A stretch of DNA of 64,000 nucleotides from Trichinella spiralis. Its lineage: Eukaryota > Nematoda > Enoplea > Trichinellida > Trichinellidae. The notes under the pieces are model-generated. The model ran no database searches, was not told where the DNA came from, and saw only the letters and a list, made by a program, of their open reading frames with translations. Both the position numbers and the translations under genes were made by a program. Location of the stretch: the NCBI GenBank assembly GCA_000181795.3, contig CM012955.1, positions 11,013,073 through 11,077,072 on the forward strand, in the 5' to 3' direction. Within the stretch, counting starts at the first letter, position 1; each line of letters begins with the position of its first letter. Below, piece after piece: positions 11,586 to 22,999 of the stretch.

Positions 11586-12970
11586 TTACTGTTCGATGAG
11601 GATATACTCGTTCCTTCTCAAGGTCCTCTCTAATGATGTGAATAAGTTTTTACTGACCTGCTCTAAGAGGTAACCAACTGGATGAATTTGTCTATTATTT
11701 TTTACAGAGTTCTCCTTCCAGCATACGTAACTGACACCATTCCTCAATGTGGTCTCATTGTTGAACAGTAAATAGAACACAAACTGTGGCGCAACATCTC
11801 TAGAATTTCTGTAACTCCCAGGTGGGCCCTCATCAAGTGATAATGGGCCAGTTATAATATATTCAGAATGTGGCTGCATGCGATTATCTGGATTATCTCA
11901 CTTCAGCTGTTTATAAAATCTCCCATAAACAGCACAACACTCTCCGGAAGATCATCTGTCAGTTCTCCTCAGATAGCAAGCTCTTCAGCATGGCACTGCC
12001 TTAGAACAATTATAAGTGGCATTGCTTCCGTGGTGTCCATACCTTAACTTATCGGAACTCTGAGTCTGTTTCCGCAATTTTCTAACAGTCTCAGTTGACG
12101 CCAGCATGTTGGCATTTAAATGAGCAGCCAGTGATGTGCCACTGGGTTCACACTGCTTGCCCATTCATCTAAACAAAGAATCAAAATTTTTGACAGGGTC
12201 GACATCATACTCTGCCTGCTGCTCTAACCACTGTTCTGCCTGGTTCTCTGGTTCCCTAAGAGTGTTATGGTCTGCACAGGCGGAAATTCATCCGTCATTT
12301 AAATAAAGCCAGAAATAATGAACAGCCAAAACTAAAGCAAGCGTTTCTTTTCTGTTTCCACTGCAGCTCTTCTCTGTTTATGTTAAGGCGTGACTGCCAT
12401 AAATAACCAAGCCGTGCTGCCCTTGTTAAGTTTCTAGGAAAAACATTCCCACCTGTGTCCAAGTCTACTAGAAAAAATGTATTGAAGTTCGGATGGGGCA
12501 AATCAGGTAAATGGTCAATGACCATCTCAGCTAGACAAGAAACTAGACTTGTGCAGCCCTGTAGCCCCATCTATGGCTCTACCAGTCAACGGATGAGAGA
12601 GTCAAATTTTGCAACTCACCAGTAGTGGAAAGAAAGCCTTAATAATTGCCATATATTTTTATACACTAATGTAAAGACTAATTTCAGATAACCTCGGGTT
12701 TTTCTACATCAGTCTCATTTCCTTCCTATGACACTAAATGTCTGACTTCGTAACTGGCACTTCTTTGGTTTCATCTCTAAAGCCCCTGTCATCAGGCAAT
12801 GCACAATCACCATGAGACATTCTATATTTTCCTATTTGGTTGAAGGGAACAATGCTACCCAAATCAGTGAAGCCTAAATTAATAGTATTTCCTAAAAGTG
12901 CCGTTGTTTTAGTAGCTGACAGCCCTAAAACATTATACAAAATTAAAGACAGCACCATGAAGTAGTACAA
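11586..12970 (-). pseudogene. Broken transposon-like coding remnant, possibly piggyBac-type
   Basis: Three minus-strand open segments (about 12970-12734, 12570-12295 and 11879-11586) sit in a stretch whose base composition differs from its AT-rich surroundings, separated by stops and frame changes. The middle segment contains EMVIDHLPDLPHPNFNTFF. This loosely resembles the region before the catalytic Asp block of piggyBac-type transposases (leucine-rich helix, then a F-F-x-D-like strand). No DDD triad, cysteine-rich end or terminal repeats could be found. The other two segments match nothing I know. A decayed host gene or another element class is equally possible. Confidence 0.25.
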
Positions 12971-13879
12971 CCGATGTGGCGCAGAAAACGCAATTTTAAA
13001 ATTTTACATTGGTTTATTTCTGTAAGAATGCCTAAGCGGAAAGTAACTAGCTACTTGCGCGCCCTATCTACTATATTTTCTAGATTGAACTCTAATGTAA
13101 CAATCAGATCAGACTGCTTGATAACCTCTGAATTAATCGCTTTAACTTGTAGAAACTTTACGACCTCTTTCGCATTTAGCATAAGACATTCTGAATACGA
13201 GGGAAAACAACGCGATGGGTTAAAATTCTTACTATTAGAAAAAAGAAAAATAATTAAAGTGTCAAATCATACCCCAGACTGCAGAAACGTGACTTCACAA
13301 TAAGACTACCACACGCGAATAATTCACTTAGCATGTACTGTCACTATCTATTTCCTCTCACAGTGATAATCAAGTACAACATGGCCGCCGGTACATAGAA
13401 GATTTACCTCATTTCTGTGGTTGGTATATTCGGCTTTAAATATGGAGGAAGGTTATCAGTTATCAATGATTTATATTTTTTGCACTAAGTTTAAAGCATA
13501 GGATTTTTAAAATGGAAAAAAACATTAAATTATAAAAGTAAAGCATGCCTATCCTCTCCTGAAAGCATTAATGCTGATACATCATGCAATATTTAAGTTT
13601 AACTAGAACGCTAATCAGTGAATAATTTTTTCGTTTCTCAGAATCATTACTTAATTATTTAAAAATAATTAGCGTTTTTATGATTTTACAAGAAAAATAA
13701 TTTTAAATATTAATTTGAATTGAAGAATATTAAAAAAGGAATATTAATTCACATGTGAAGTAGCACATCGAGCGTTACAGCCAATCACAGAAGAATAGAG
13801 TGAGCAAAGCTTAAACGAGAAACGTTTATTACTTATTTCTTACTTGATTATCTTCAAATGTAACGTAACATAACCTAAC

Positions 13880-13935
13880 GGGATTATGCAGTAAATATCC
13901 TTCTTAAGCATAAAGTTAGATATTTACTGAATCCC
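13880..13935. repeat. Short inverted repeat (hairpin)
   Basis: Left arm GGGATTATGCAGTAAATATC (13880-13899) and right arm GATATTTACTGAATCCC (13919-13935) are complementary apart from a small bulge. Both are about 17-20 bases with a 19-base loop. It may be a tiny foldback element or the internal end of a decayed transposon; no function is shown. Confidence 0.6.
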
Positions 13936-14995
13936 AGAATAGACTCAGTTGCAAATATTGTGATAAATTTCTTTTAGCGCAAATAAATTTACCAAAATAT
14001 TTTTAACAACATTTCCCATGAAATATGAAAATCTGTAAATTTTGGGTTTGAAAAAATGTTTTGCATAAAAATTACACAATAATTTAAGAAACTAAAATGA
14101 ATCACAAAAATTTTCATGAAGACAGTTGCAGGATATGTTAAGATAAAATTCTAACACTGAAATTAAGGCTTAGCAAGATGAAGCTGAAAAGTTGAATTTT
14201 CAATTTTTAATAATTAAAAATTAAAATCTTTTAAATTTTAGATGATTCAAAATATTTTGTGATAAAGCAATGGTTGCAAAGTGCAGTTGCTGGAATGATA
14301 ATAACATTTTCAATCTGTTTGAAAGTGATTTAAGCAATAATAAAATAGTTCATGCATTACCAAATCAGAAAAAAATTTGCATTCTTAAAATTACCTCTCT
14401 CACTTTCTGAAACATTAATACAGTAAGTAACTTATTCACTTGCAATTCATAATTACAGTATAGGGTGTATTATTTGTCGTTAGTTATGAACAGACGAACT
14501 AGAGTTGATAGATAATTTTATAAATTGTTAGTTTCTTTTAATTTCTTATTTTTAAAAAAAGCGAATTTCATTTTAGCATCTTTCGACAGATAAGAAGTTG
14601 TGCATCAAGCATATTCTGGTTGGGAAAAAAGAAAGTAATTATAAATTTGCAATGGTTTGTCAGTTTAAAATTAGTTTCACTTTTTATATCAGTATGCTAC
14701 TGTGTAGGTGCATTTACTATGATTTCATAGTGCACAATACTACATTATGAACAAAAAAATATTTCATTCATTTGTCAAAAATACATTAGATTTGTTTAAA
14801 CCTGCCTCATTATTTCATGATTGTTGTTTTATTTACTGGCTTTTATTTGTTAAAGGCAAATTAAATTATAGCATAAATGCTAATTAAACTTGTTGTAGGT
14901 AATTTTGCTACTATCATATTACTAGAAGCCAAATGAAAATTAATTACTATAATATAATCTGTATAATAACTATGTAGTTGTTGAATGCTTTAAAT

Positions 14996-15731
14996 CAGTG
15001 ATTCCCAAAGTGGGTGATATCGCCCCCTTAGGGGAGGGGTGGAAGGCTGGAAGGGGGGCGGTGGGAAGTAAGGGGGCACTTGGGGTGCGCTGGAAAATAA
15101 CGGAACACATTGGAGGGAGGCGCTTGAACACAGTGTTTTAAGTTTTGTGCTTATATTGATATTTAAGAATATTGATTAATTATTTTCTGCTTAATGTGAA
15201 ATGTGTCTTCTTCATCTTCTTTGCTTTGTCTTTTCAAACACTGATGAGATCGAAATGCAATTAGAAGAAGAATTAATTGATTTACAAACCAATGAAGAGT
15301 TAAAGCCGAAGTTTAAGAACGGATATCATTCTATCTGGTTGCAAAAACAAATATCTGACCTCTATCCCGGTTTATGGAGAATGGCAAGAAAGTTCCTACT
15401 CACCTTCCTATCTTCCTATTTAGTTGAACATGACTTCAGTGTGGTCACTGATTTTCTAACAAAGAAAAGAAGCCGACTGCAAATCGCCAAACATGGTGAT
15501 TTACGACTGTTCCTTACCAACATTGAACCGAGTGTAGACAGATTAGTTGCAATGCACCAACCCCATCCATCACATTAATTATTTTCTCACTATATGTTTA
15601 TTTTTGAAAGAACACTCGATTTGAATAAATAGTCTGTTTAAAAACTCATTATTTTTTGGCAGTAATTTAGGGGGGCGTTTAAAAAATATATCTCTCAAGG
15701 GGGCGATAGCCTGAAAAAGTTTGGGAAACTG
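14996..15731 (+). mobile_element. Short hAT transposon with terminal repeats and 8-bp target duplication
   Basis: The 736-base element is flanked on both sides by the perfect 8-base duplication CTTTAAAT (14988-14995 and 15732-15739), the hallmark of hAT insertion. Imperfect inverted ends are present: left CAGTGATTCCCAAAGTGGG, right (reverse complement) CAGTTTCCCAAACTTTTTC. Both are followed by a G/C-rich subterminal block sharing TATCGCCCCCTT. Inside is only the C-terminal part of a transposase (annotated separately), so this is an internally deleted, non-autonomous copy. Well-kept ends and a perfect duplication suggest a fairly recent insertion. Confidence 0.92.
15255..15578 (+). pseudogene. 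hAT transposase C-terminal fragment (SCAND3/ZBED-like dimerisation region)
   Basis: About 107 codons from an internal ATG are open up to TAA; the frame is open further upstream to 15201. The residues LYPGLWRMARKFLLTFLSSY, VEHDFSVVTDFLTKKRSRL and GDLRLFLTNIEPSVDRL match the hAT C-terminal dimerisation domain. They are closest to the SCAND3/ZBED5/FAM200 group, whose members share the SSYLxExxFSxVTxLLTKKRxRL pattern. The BED finger and the catalytic Asp and Glu region are absent, so it cannot transpose by itself. The fragment has no internal stop or frameshift, consistent with young age or with retained expression. Confidence 0.88.
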
Positions 15732-18681
15732 CTTTAAATGTTCATTTCATCCCAATAAACTTTGAAGATAACTCCGGTGCTGTTTTACGTTTCTTTGGTT
15801 TTTTAAAATAAAAAAGATTTATTAGCACTATCAAAGCAGATCAAAATTGAAAAGAAGAAAATGAAGGGCTAGTTGAAATTATTTTCATCAGAGTAATATA
15901 ATACTTCATTTCATGATAATTCTTTTAGAAGAACATCAATATAAAGTTTATGAATATACTATATGTATTTATTTAAACATCATCTAATACTTATTAATAA
16001 AACTACAAATAGCTTCTTTCCTTATGAAATCAAAAATACTATTTTGACTGCATTTTAGAACAATATATAATTTTACAAACCTTCACTATTTATATCACAA
16101 CTGTCAATTTTTTCAGAAGCGAAGCATTTCTTTATTAGTTGATGCAGGTTATATTTCAAAAAATTTTGTTTCACTTTAATAGTTTTGATTCCATCAGTAA
16201 GACAATTGAATATAAAATAATGATTGCATAGGCATGATTATTCATTTATGATTTCTTTGATTACTTCATTTTATTACTTTTATGATTTGAACAAATTAGA
16301 TAAATTATTTTAATGTGATGCATTTCTTTCTTTAAAATTAATTGTTTTACTGATATTCAAGATGGCATTTTCAGTAAATTATTGTTGCTTTTTCTTATAT
16401 GCTTTGTAAAGTTCATCAATAGATGGGAACAATTGCTGTTTCCTTCGTTGAAAAGTAATGAAAATGTAGAAGTATTATTCGAAACATGAATTCAATGGAT
16501 AAAAGTATTGTCGCTGTTTGTATAGATAAAATAGATGAACTGACTTCAAACAGCAATGAGCAGGATGTTGAAAAACTAAACGGTTGTTTAATTTTAATAG
16601 AAAAATGTGCATAATTCAATAATGCAGTACGAATGCAAGGGATTAAAATTTATTCCTACTGCAGTTCATATATCAGTATTTTTTTGCTTTTTGAAGAATG
16701 AAAATTATTCCATTCATATGTTTTGCAGTTACTCTTATTATATTAACATTTATTTCTGGGTAGAATTGTTTGACACATTCTGTTTCACTTAATAAAAGTG
16801 GTATTTCTAATTATTGTATCTGCATTAATCATAACTGTGGTTTTGAGTTATGCATTATTTAAATCATTACTCATAATACCATTTAATACCCAGCTTTTCT
16901 TTATATTATGTTTATGCTTATTACGGTTTCATATACCAAATGATATGCATTTATTTTACAGATCACCATTTTATTTTGAGAGCACTGTTTTAAAAATATA
17001 CTTGAAAGTTTAATAATAATGAGCATCACAATTAAATTATAATCCATTGTTTTTCAAATGAAACCTCAAAAATTACTTTCTGCTGTTAAGCATTCTAAGT
17101 AGTGCATTTGATTCTGTTAATATAAGTGGTTATTAGGCTCAGGTTACTGTAGTCAAACCATTCTGTGGAAGTTCATCCACTGTTGTTTATCCTTTTTGAA
17201 GTTGGTAGTAATTTACATCATTATGTTCTTTTAGCATTGAGCTAAATTTTACAAAATTTCTAAATGAAGACTGTAAAGTCAAGTATTAGATATCTGGATT
17301 TTGAATTGCCCAACATTAGTGTAATGTTTGCCTGCGTTCACTGATTAGTGAAGGCGTTTTATTGGTCTCTTTTTTCATCGATTCAAAATGGTATTCATAT
17401 GATTCGCTTACATGTTAACGCCTCTGATTTGTGGATGAGGGTTAGAATTCCATAGTGTATATATGTAGAAATTTTATTAAGTGCGCTGTTTATTAGCTCC
17501 AAATAATAATTTGAAATTTTGAAAATCTTAGGAAATATTTATATCTGTAAATTATAGGAAATTATTTTTAAGCACTAAGATAAGGGAAGAAATTAAAATT
17601 CCAAAAAATTAAAGTGCAGTGGGCAAATTCTGTTCTAAGTTGGAACAAACCTACATGTTTTCTTCATATCTCTTACATTTATGTTTCAGAATGAATAGAA
17701 TGCAAAAAATTGAAGTTGTATTTTAAAAAGCAGTGCAATTCTGGCATGTTATTTTCCCCACGATATAAAAGTATATGGCTTTCTCTGAACTTTCTTTATT
17801 CACGTTTTTCAAGTCTTAAATTCTGTTGCATCGATAAAACACCAATAGGTCCAAAGTATTTTCTGTTCTGCTTTAATTGAATAGAATTAAGACAAAACAG
17901 CATTTTTTAATTTAACGATTGGTTTAAATAAAAAAAGTTAAAATTAACTGAAAATAATATTTAAAAAAATTTGTTGTAAATCAAAATAAAAGTACTGTTG
18001 CAATAACAAAAATTATTAAATAACATAAATGTGCAACAATTCAAAATGAAATTCAGGAAAAATTCAAAAAGGCTGAAAATCAAAATCGTTTGCACAGGCA
18101 ATTTCAAATATAAAATAGCAAAACTGCAGTAGCGCTTGTTTCATGATCAACACCTCAAAATCTAATCAGTCGATAAATGGATAAAAAATCGTGGCTTCTT
18201 TTTATACGCTGCACTGTTAATTTTTAAAGGTACTTTTTATGAAAATTAATAATAATGTTTAATAATGCACTGGAAAACATTTCAATAAAAGCAAAAGAAT
18301 AATGTTTCGTTAAATTAATTAATTTTTCATTATTAATAAAATAATAGATTGTTAATTTAATTATTTCAATTTTTGATAGTTTAAAGTAACAATATATTAT
18401 CAAAATAATGATAGATAATTACTTATTTTACTTACTTTTACTTTCAAATGTTACTGTAGTACAGTAATCTATTTCAATAGCTTTTTGTACTTTTTTCAAT
18501 ATTTTTATTTTAGCATCTCGGAACACTTATGCTTTGAGTGTTGATTAATTCTGTAATATTTGTTGCGTTCTGATTAGTGTGATATTCAACAGACATTGCT
18601 TATTACAATATCCATTTAGTTTGAAGCTTATATTCATAAACTAATGCAGTTCAATTTTAGCAGGATTGTTTTACTGCAGTC
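15732..18681. other. AT-rich spacer, no gene supported
   Basis: About 2.9 kb of AT-rich sequence. A 42-codon open frame at 16486-16614 (+) reads as plausible protein but has no recognised similarity and no clear splice partners, so I do not call it. Nothing else stands out. Confidence 0.5.
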
Positions 18682-19013
18682 ATGAGTAACCGCATCACGG
18701 ATAACATTGAAAAGCGACTGATTGAAACCGGAGAACGGGAAAGACTTACTGAACTACTTCGATCTTTGCTTCGTTCCAGCAACTGGGCCGAAAAGGTATA
18801 TTTGATATCATTATAATCTGATAAAATTCACTGAAACATTTCTAGGTTAGAGAAGAATGTTTGAAGATTATACAGCGTGATGGAATCGATGGCATCACCG
18901 TTGAAACTGTCGTTACGGAGATTCTTCCCACTGCTCGCAGATTGGTTCCAGAATCAATAAAACGACAGCTTTTGGAACAACTGCAGCAGTTTTGTGAAGA
19001 GGAAACTGAATAG
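18682..19013 (+). CDS. ENY2: ENY2 / Sus1 transcription and mRNA export factor
   Basis: Two exons, 18682-18795 and 18846-19013, give 93 residues, the usual size (about 95-100). ENY2/Sus1 is a small helical subunit of the SAGA deubiquitinase module and of the TREX-2 export complex at nuclear pores. The N-terminus IEKRLIETGERERLTELLR is close to the conserved INQKLIETGERERLKELLR segment of the family. The C-terminal part (GIDGITVETVVTEILPTARR, then LVPESIKRQLLEQLQQF) matches the wrapping helices that bind partner scaffolds. The single intron is 50 bases. The start ATG follows a pyrimidine-rich CTGCAG, so the leader is probably spliced or trans-spliced. It converges on the MIC13-like gene, with 234 bases between the two stops. 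Confidence 0.95.
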
Positions 19014-19247
19014 TTCATTTTAGAATGATGATATTCCATCGAGTAATGAATGTTATCAGAGACTACATCGATAAGTTTAATCATTTAATCCGTTTATTAA
19101 TATGAACTGATGATGATATAACGACTGATAATTTTACATAAAAAATTTTTTCGAATTCGTTTTACCAGAGAAAAATTACGAAAAGAAAATTTTTAAAAAT
19201 TTCATTTTATTTTCAAAAGCTTTGACAAATCAGCACTTCAATCATAA

Positions 19248-19749
19248 TCACAAATTTTTCGAAGCTTCAATCACAAGTTCGGCCACATATTTATACGTCG
19301 ACGACATTAACGCTGTACTTCGTAAAAAGCATTCTTCGACAAAATAATTCCAAGATTTCACCATATTGCTTTTCACTTCTCGATATGTCGGAAGCTAAAA
19401 GTGCTTTCAATGAACTAGGTTATAAATTTATATTGTAATAAGAAAAGAAAAGACATCTTTTCATCGTCGTTAAATGCTCAGTGGCAAAACTTGGATACAT
19501 TTGAAAGTAAACTGCTCGAAGAAACTTACTTTTTTATAAGCTGAAACCGCATCATGAAAAACCCTTTCCTCAAGCTGTTCGTAAAGCTGCTGTCCGCGAA
19601 CTGTGTCTGTTTCCCATACCCCCAACTGATGAGTGATAAAAGCTGCACCTCCAACAATGGTAACGCGAGTCAAATTTCTAAAAAGCTTTATTCGTAAAAT
19701 TTACTTTCATATACTTCTCTCACTTTGTAAACAAAACTAGATTGACCAT
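19248..19749 (-). CDS. MICOS13: MICOS complex subunit MIC13/QIL1-like
   Basis: Three exons read right to left: 19749-19724, 19677-19530 and 19394-19248, giving 106 residues; human MIC13 has 118. MIC13 bridges the two halves of the mitochondrial MICOS complex at cristae junctions in the inner membrane. The N-terminus has one hydrophobic segment with the small-residue motif of the family (TRVTIVGGAAFITHQLGVW, compare GGAVYLVYDQ in vertebrates). A helical tail follows that contains VKSWNYFVEECF. The tiny first exon, MVNLVLFTK, joins in frame and extends the membrane segment. Identification relies on this architecture and the GGA-Y/F pattern, so it is less certain than the other gene names. It could also be another small inner-membrane protein. 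Confidence 0.65.
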
Positions 19750-20723
19750 TTCAAATAATGGAAAATTTACAATCCTTTCCTAAAAACAAATAAGCCCAAT
19801 ACAGTATATATTTTAAACAATCAAGTAAGAATAACATATTGCCAAAAATTTGTTGGCTACAGTGGTATCTTGTTCACGGTACAGATGGATCGCTTGATAT
19901 AATTTCCGAATTAATAATTTGCATATTAATTTTAGCTTTGTAACCGTGCTATTCACAAGCTGGATTTTCCACGTGAATCATCATGAAGCGTCACTTTATA
20001 AATAAATGGGAAGTTAATATAAAGAAGTTATGAAATAAGTTTTCGCAAACTGTAAATCACTTGGAGAATTATTTATTCTCCATCAAAAAAGTTTTATTTG
20101 AGATCAAATAAATCAATAAAAAAATATTCACTAATTAATTCATTACAGTAAGATTATTTAGTTAACAGTTTTATTTGGATACATAGATAAGCACTGAAGT
20201 TCATGTTTTACATTTCTAAATTATTTAAAATTGCATTATTTTTCAGTTGAATCATTTATGTGAGAAAAAATTTATTCGTTAACAAAGAAGTTCACTTCTA
20301 AAACATTACGAATACCTAGATGAAAATTATTTAATTCGGTAAAACAATGGTAACTGAACAATAAGTAAATATTGGCGACAATAAAAAAGTACCATGTAGA
20401 TTAGTCGCCACTATTTCCTCTGCTTTGTCTGCTGGATTTCCATGCAGAACCATTTCCAAATTAATATGACATTTGATTACTTAATCGATATTAGTATGTT
20501 AGTTCTTTTCAGTTTCAAAGTCAGTTAGTTTCTCGAAAAGATTTATTATATATGTACGTAAATTTCAAAGGCCCAATGTAAATAAAGAACATTCGCATTC
20601 ATAGCGCATTTAAAATCTGCTTTCCTACATAATTTCAAAACTGCTACGACCAAATACACTAAACAAATAAATAAACATGGACCAATCAATCGATGTTGCA
20701 ATTTGTATCAAGCGGCACATTAT
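19750..20723. other. AT-rich spacer, no gene seen
   Basis: Lies between the starts of the MIC13-like gene and the 3' end of PABPN1. I found no coding pattern, repeat array or RNA gene. It should hold the MIC13-like promoter near its left edge and the PABPN1 3' UTR at its right edge. Confidence 0.5.
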
Positions 20724-21810
20724 TTAATACGGTGAATAACTGGCTCCTCGTCTGAAATGAATAATTTGAATTGAAGTCTTTATATAAAAAAATGAACAAC
20801 CTATAACGAAGACGACGATTGGAATACAAATAGCGATAAGCAACTCGTCCTCTCATACGTCTTCTGTTAAAACCCATACCTGGACGATTTGTACGCTTCT
20901 CCACAACCTAAAAATGTTAATTAAATGTTTAAATAATTTCAATTATAATATAACTATACCTTAATCTGACGACCACGAAAAAGAGTGTCAGTCATGGCCA
21001 AGGACGCTCGAGCAGATTCTTTATCCGCAAATTCGATGTAAGCAAATCTTAATATTAAAAAGTTAAAATAAATTCTTAAAAAAATAAATATTTTATCAAC
21101 AAATTAGAAAACCCTTTTGGACGACCACTGTAACGATCACAAAGAATAGTAATGCGATTTATAGCACCACAGCCATGAAAATGTGCCTCCAGTTCTTCAG
21201 CTGCAGCTCCGTAGTCAACCTAAATATTTATTTTACTTGTCTTCACTTTTAAATCTAAAAGAAATCGTTTTCCTCAATAATACAAATGCCATTTGAGAAA
21301 AAAAATTAAAATAAACAAGGAAACTCAAAATAAAAACATAAAATAAAAACACGTTTATCGTTGTGAAGCAAAATTTAACACTTGATAAATGTTATCAATG
21401 TGCAAATATAAATAATACATGTTCTCACATTTCCAACAAAAACTGAACGAGAATCCGCTTCAACTTTTTCATCGGAAGTAAGTGGTGGTGGTGTTGGTGC
21501 TGAAACACAAACAACCATGCACAAAGAAAGTTAAAAAAGTGAAATGTACATTCATTTAAAACGGTCGACATTTGTTTTTCCACTTCCGTATGCAAATTTC
21601 TAATAAGTTGTGCTTCTTTCTCCATTTCTTTCAATCTAGCACGAATCTCTTCAATTTCCTAAGAAAAAAAACACTAACACTAATATATAACAAAATAATA
21701 TATTTTTATACCGGATCTAGATCACTTGACTGATCCAAGGTTTCTTCATCTGACGCTACCCCAATATCCAAATTATCACCAAAATCATCAACATCATCTA
21801 CTTCATCCAT
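20724..21810 (-). CDS. PABPN1: Nuclear poly(A)-binding protein (PABPN1/PABP2)
   Basis: Seven exons read right to left: 21810-21712, 21658-21550, 21499-21429, 21219-21113, 21047-20960, 20907-20801 and 20751-20724, giving 202 residues. PABPN1 binds nascent poly(A) tails in the nucleus and stimulates poly(A) polymerase. An acidic N-terminus (residues 1-33) is followed by a coiled coil (34-69, [17 protein letters not shown]). One RRM runs from about 88 to 163, with RNP2 SVFVGN and RNP1 KGFAYIEFA and the family block [26 protein letters not shown] and an Arg/Tyr tail end in SYSPY, as in vertebrates (WYSPY). The vertebrate N-terminal poly-Ala stretch is absent. The start is the first in-frame ATG, after an AG that could be a (trans-)splice acceptor. 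Confidence 0.96.
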
Positions 21811-22999
21811 GATATCCGCTAAAACTGAAAAATAATATAGTTAAAATCTCATGCAGTTTTAAAAATTGCAAACGTACGAATATGTGAAAGTGACGTATTA
21901 TAATAAAAATGGATTATATCAAAGATTATTAACATAAAATATAACTAAGCTCAACAACTGAACAATACGTATCGAAAAATGCAATTCGCATATACGAAAT
22001 GATACTCATTTCTAATTACGTAAATGAAGTTTCAACATATCTATGTATATAAAAAACATTTTCACATCACGCTCAAACAATCGAAAAACGACAAAAGAAA
22101 CCAACAATTACAGTACATGTTTTTATGGAAAGTATATTGATTTTCAAGTATCTGCTTATAAAAAATTGTTCATGTTTTTTTGTATGAGGAATTACATAGC
22201 CTTGAAATATATATTTTTAAACTTATATATACATAATGCGCATTATGCATAAAAAATCAACAGAAACGGCTAGCACTTAGATGAATTTGATAAATGGATA
22301 AAATTTACTGTCAGAAATTATTTAATATTTCAATGTTACTTAAAATTCTACATTCATAATTTTAAAACTGAGCATGTACATCTTTATATAATGGATTTCA
22401 AAAAGTTGTAACCAGAAATGATATTTTTTTCATATATGAAATTCCGTAAAACACTTTATTACTGTTAGATAAGAACGGGCGTCATCACTGCCATACAACT
22501 GTAAGAGCATTGATAGGTGATAACTTGAGCATCAGATTTAGTTAACATTAAGTAAAATTCTCATCTCTAAAGAATCAGATTGCATGGAAGTAGACAAATA
22601 ATCACATTACATTTCTTACATGGATAGAAGCGTGTTTTATCTCACTTCGTCAACTTTCATAATTTATCATTCAAATTACTGCATTTTACTGTTGGCTATT
22701 ACCTATTATTTTACTTTACTTAAAATGAAATACATTTTAAACATCCACACACAAAAAGTGCATACTTTTAATTTCATTTTCAGAATGACAATGTGCAATA
22801 ATGACAGAATATAATTTGTGATTTATAATATATGCACGGACTAGCAAACAGGGTCTTAGTCATACGGGGAGTTCCCATCTGGAAAAACGATATCCCATGC
22901 TCAAAAGAACGAGAAACATTTCAAAATTAATATTTAAAAACTTCTGCATTTCAAAATTGGGAGCTTTCGACAGAACTGTTAAAAAAAATAACAAAACAT
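21811..22999. other. AT-rich spacer, no gene seen
   Basis: Between PABPN1 and HERPUD, which point the same way. AT-rich, with no recognisable coding pattern. It contains the HERPUD 3' UTR on the right side and the PABPN1 upstream region on the left. Confidence 0.5.

Larger units (their letters stand above)
11143..14995. other. Spacer with decayed mobile-element remnants
   Basis: Left and right parts are AT-rich with nothing recognisable. The middle (about 11.58-13.4 kb) is less AT-rich and carries broken open frames, annotated separately. A 56-base hairpin lies at 13,880-13,935. No intact gene is supported. Confidence 0.5.

Noticed and set aside
16486-16614. 42-codon frame beginning MNSMDKSIVAVCIDKIDE
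   Set aside because: Protein-like, but too short and without any similarity, splice partner or promoter signal.
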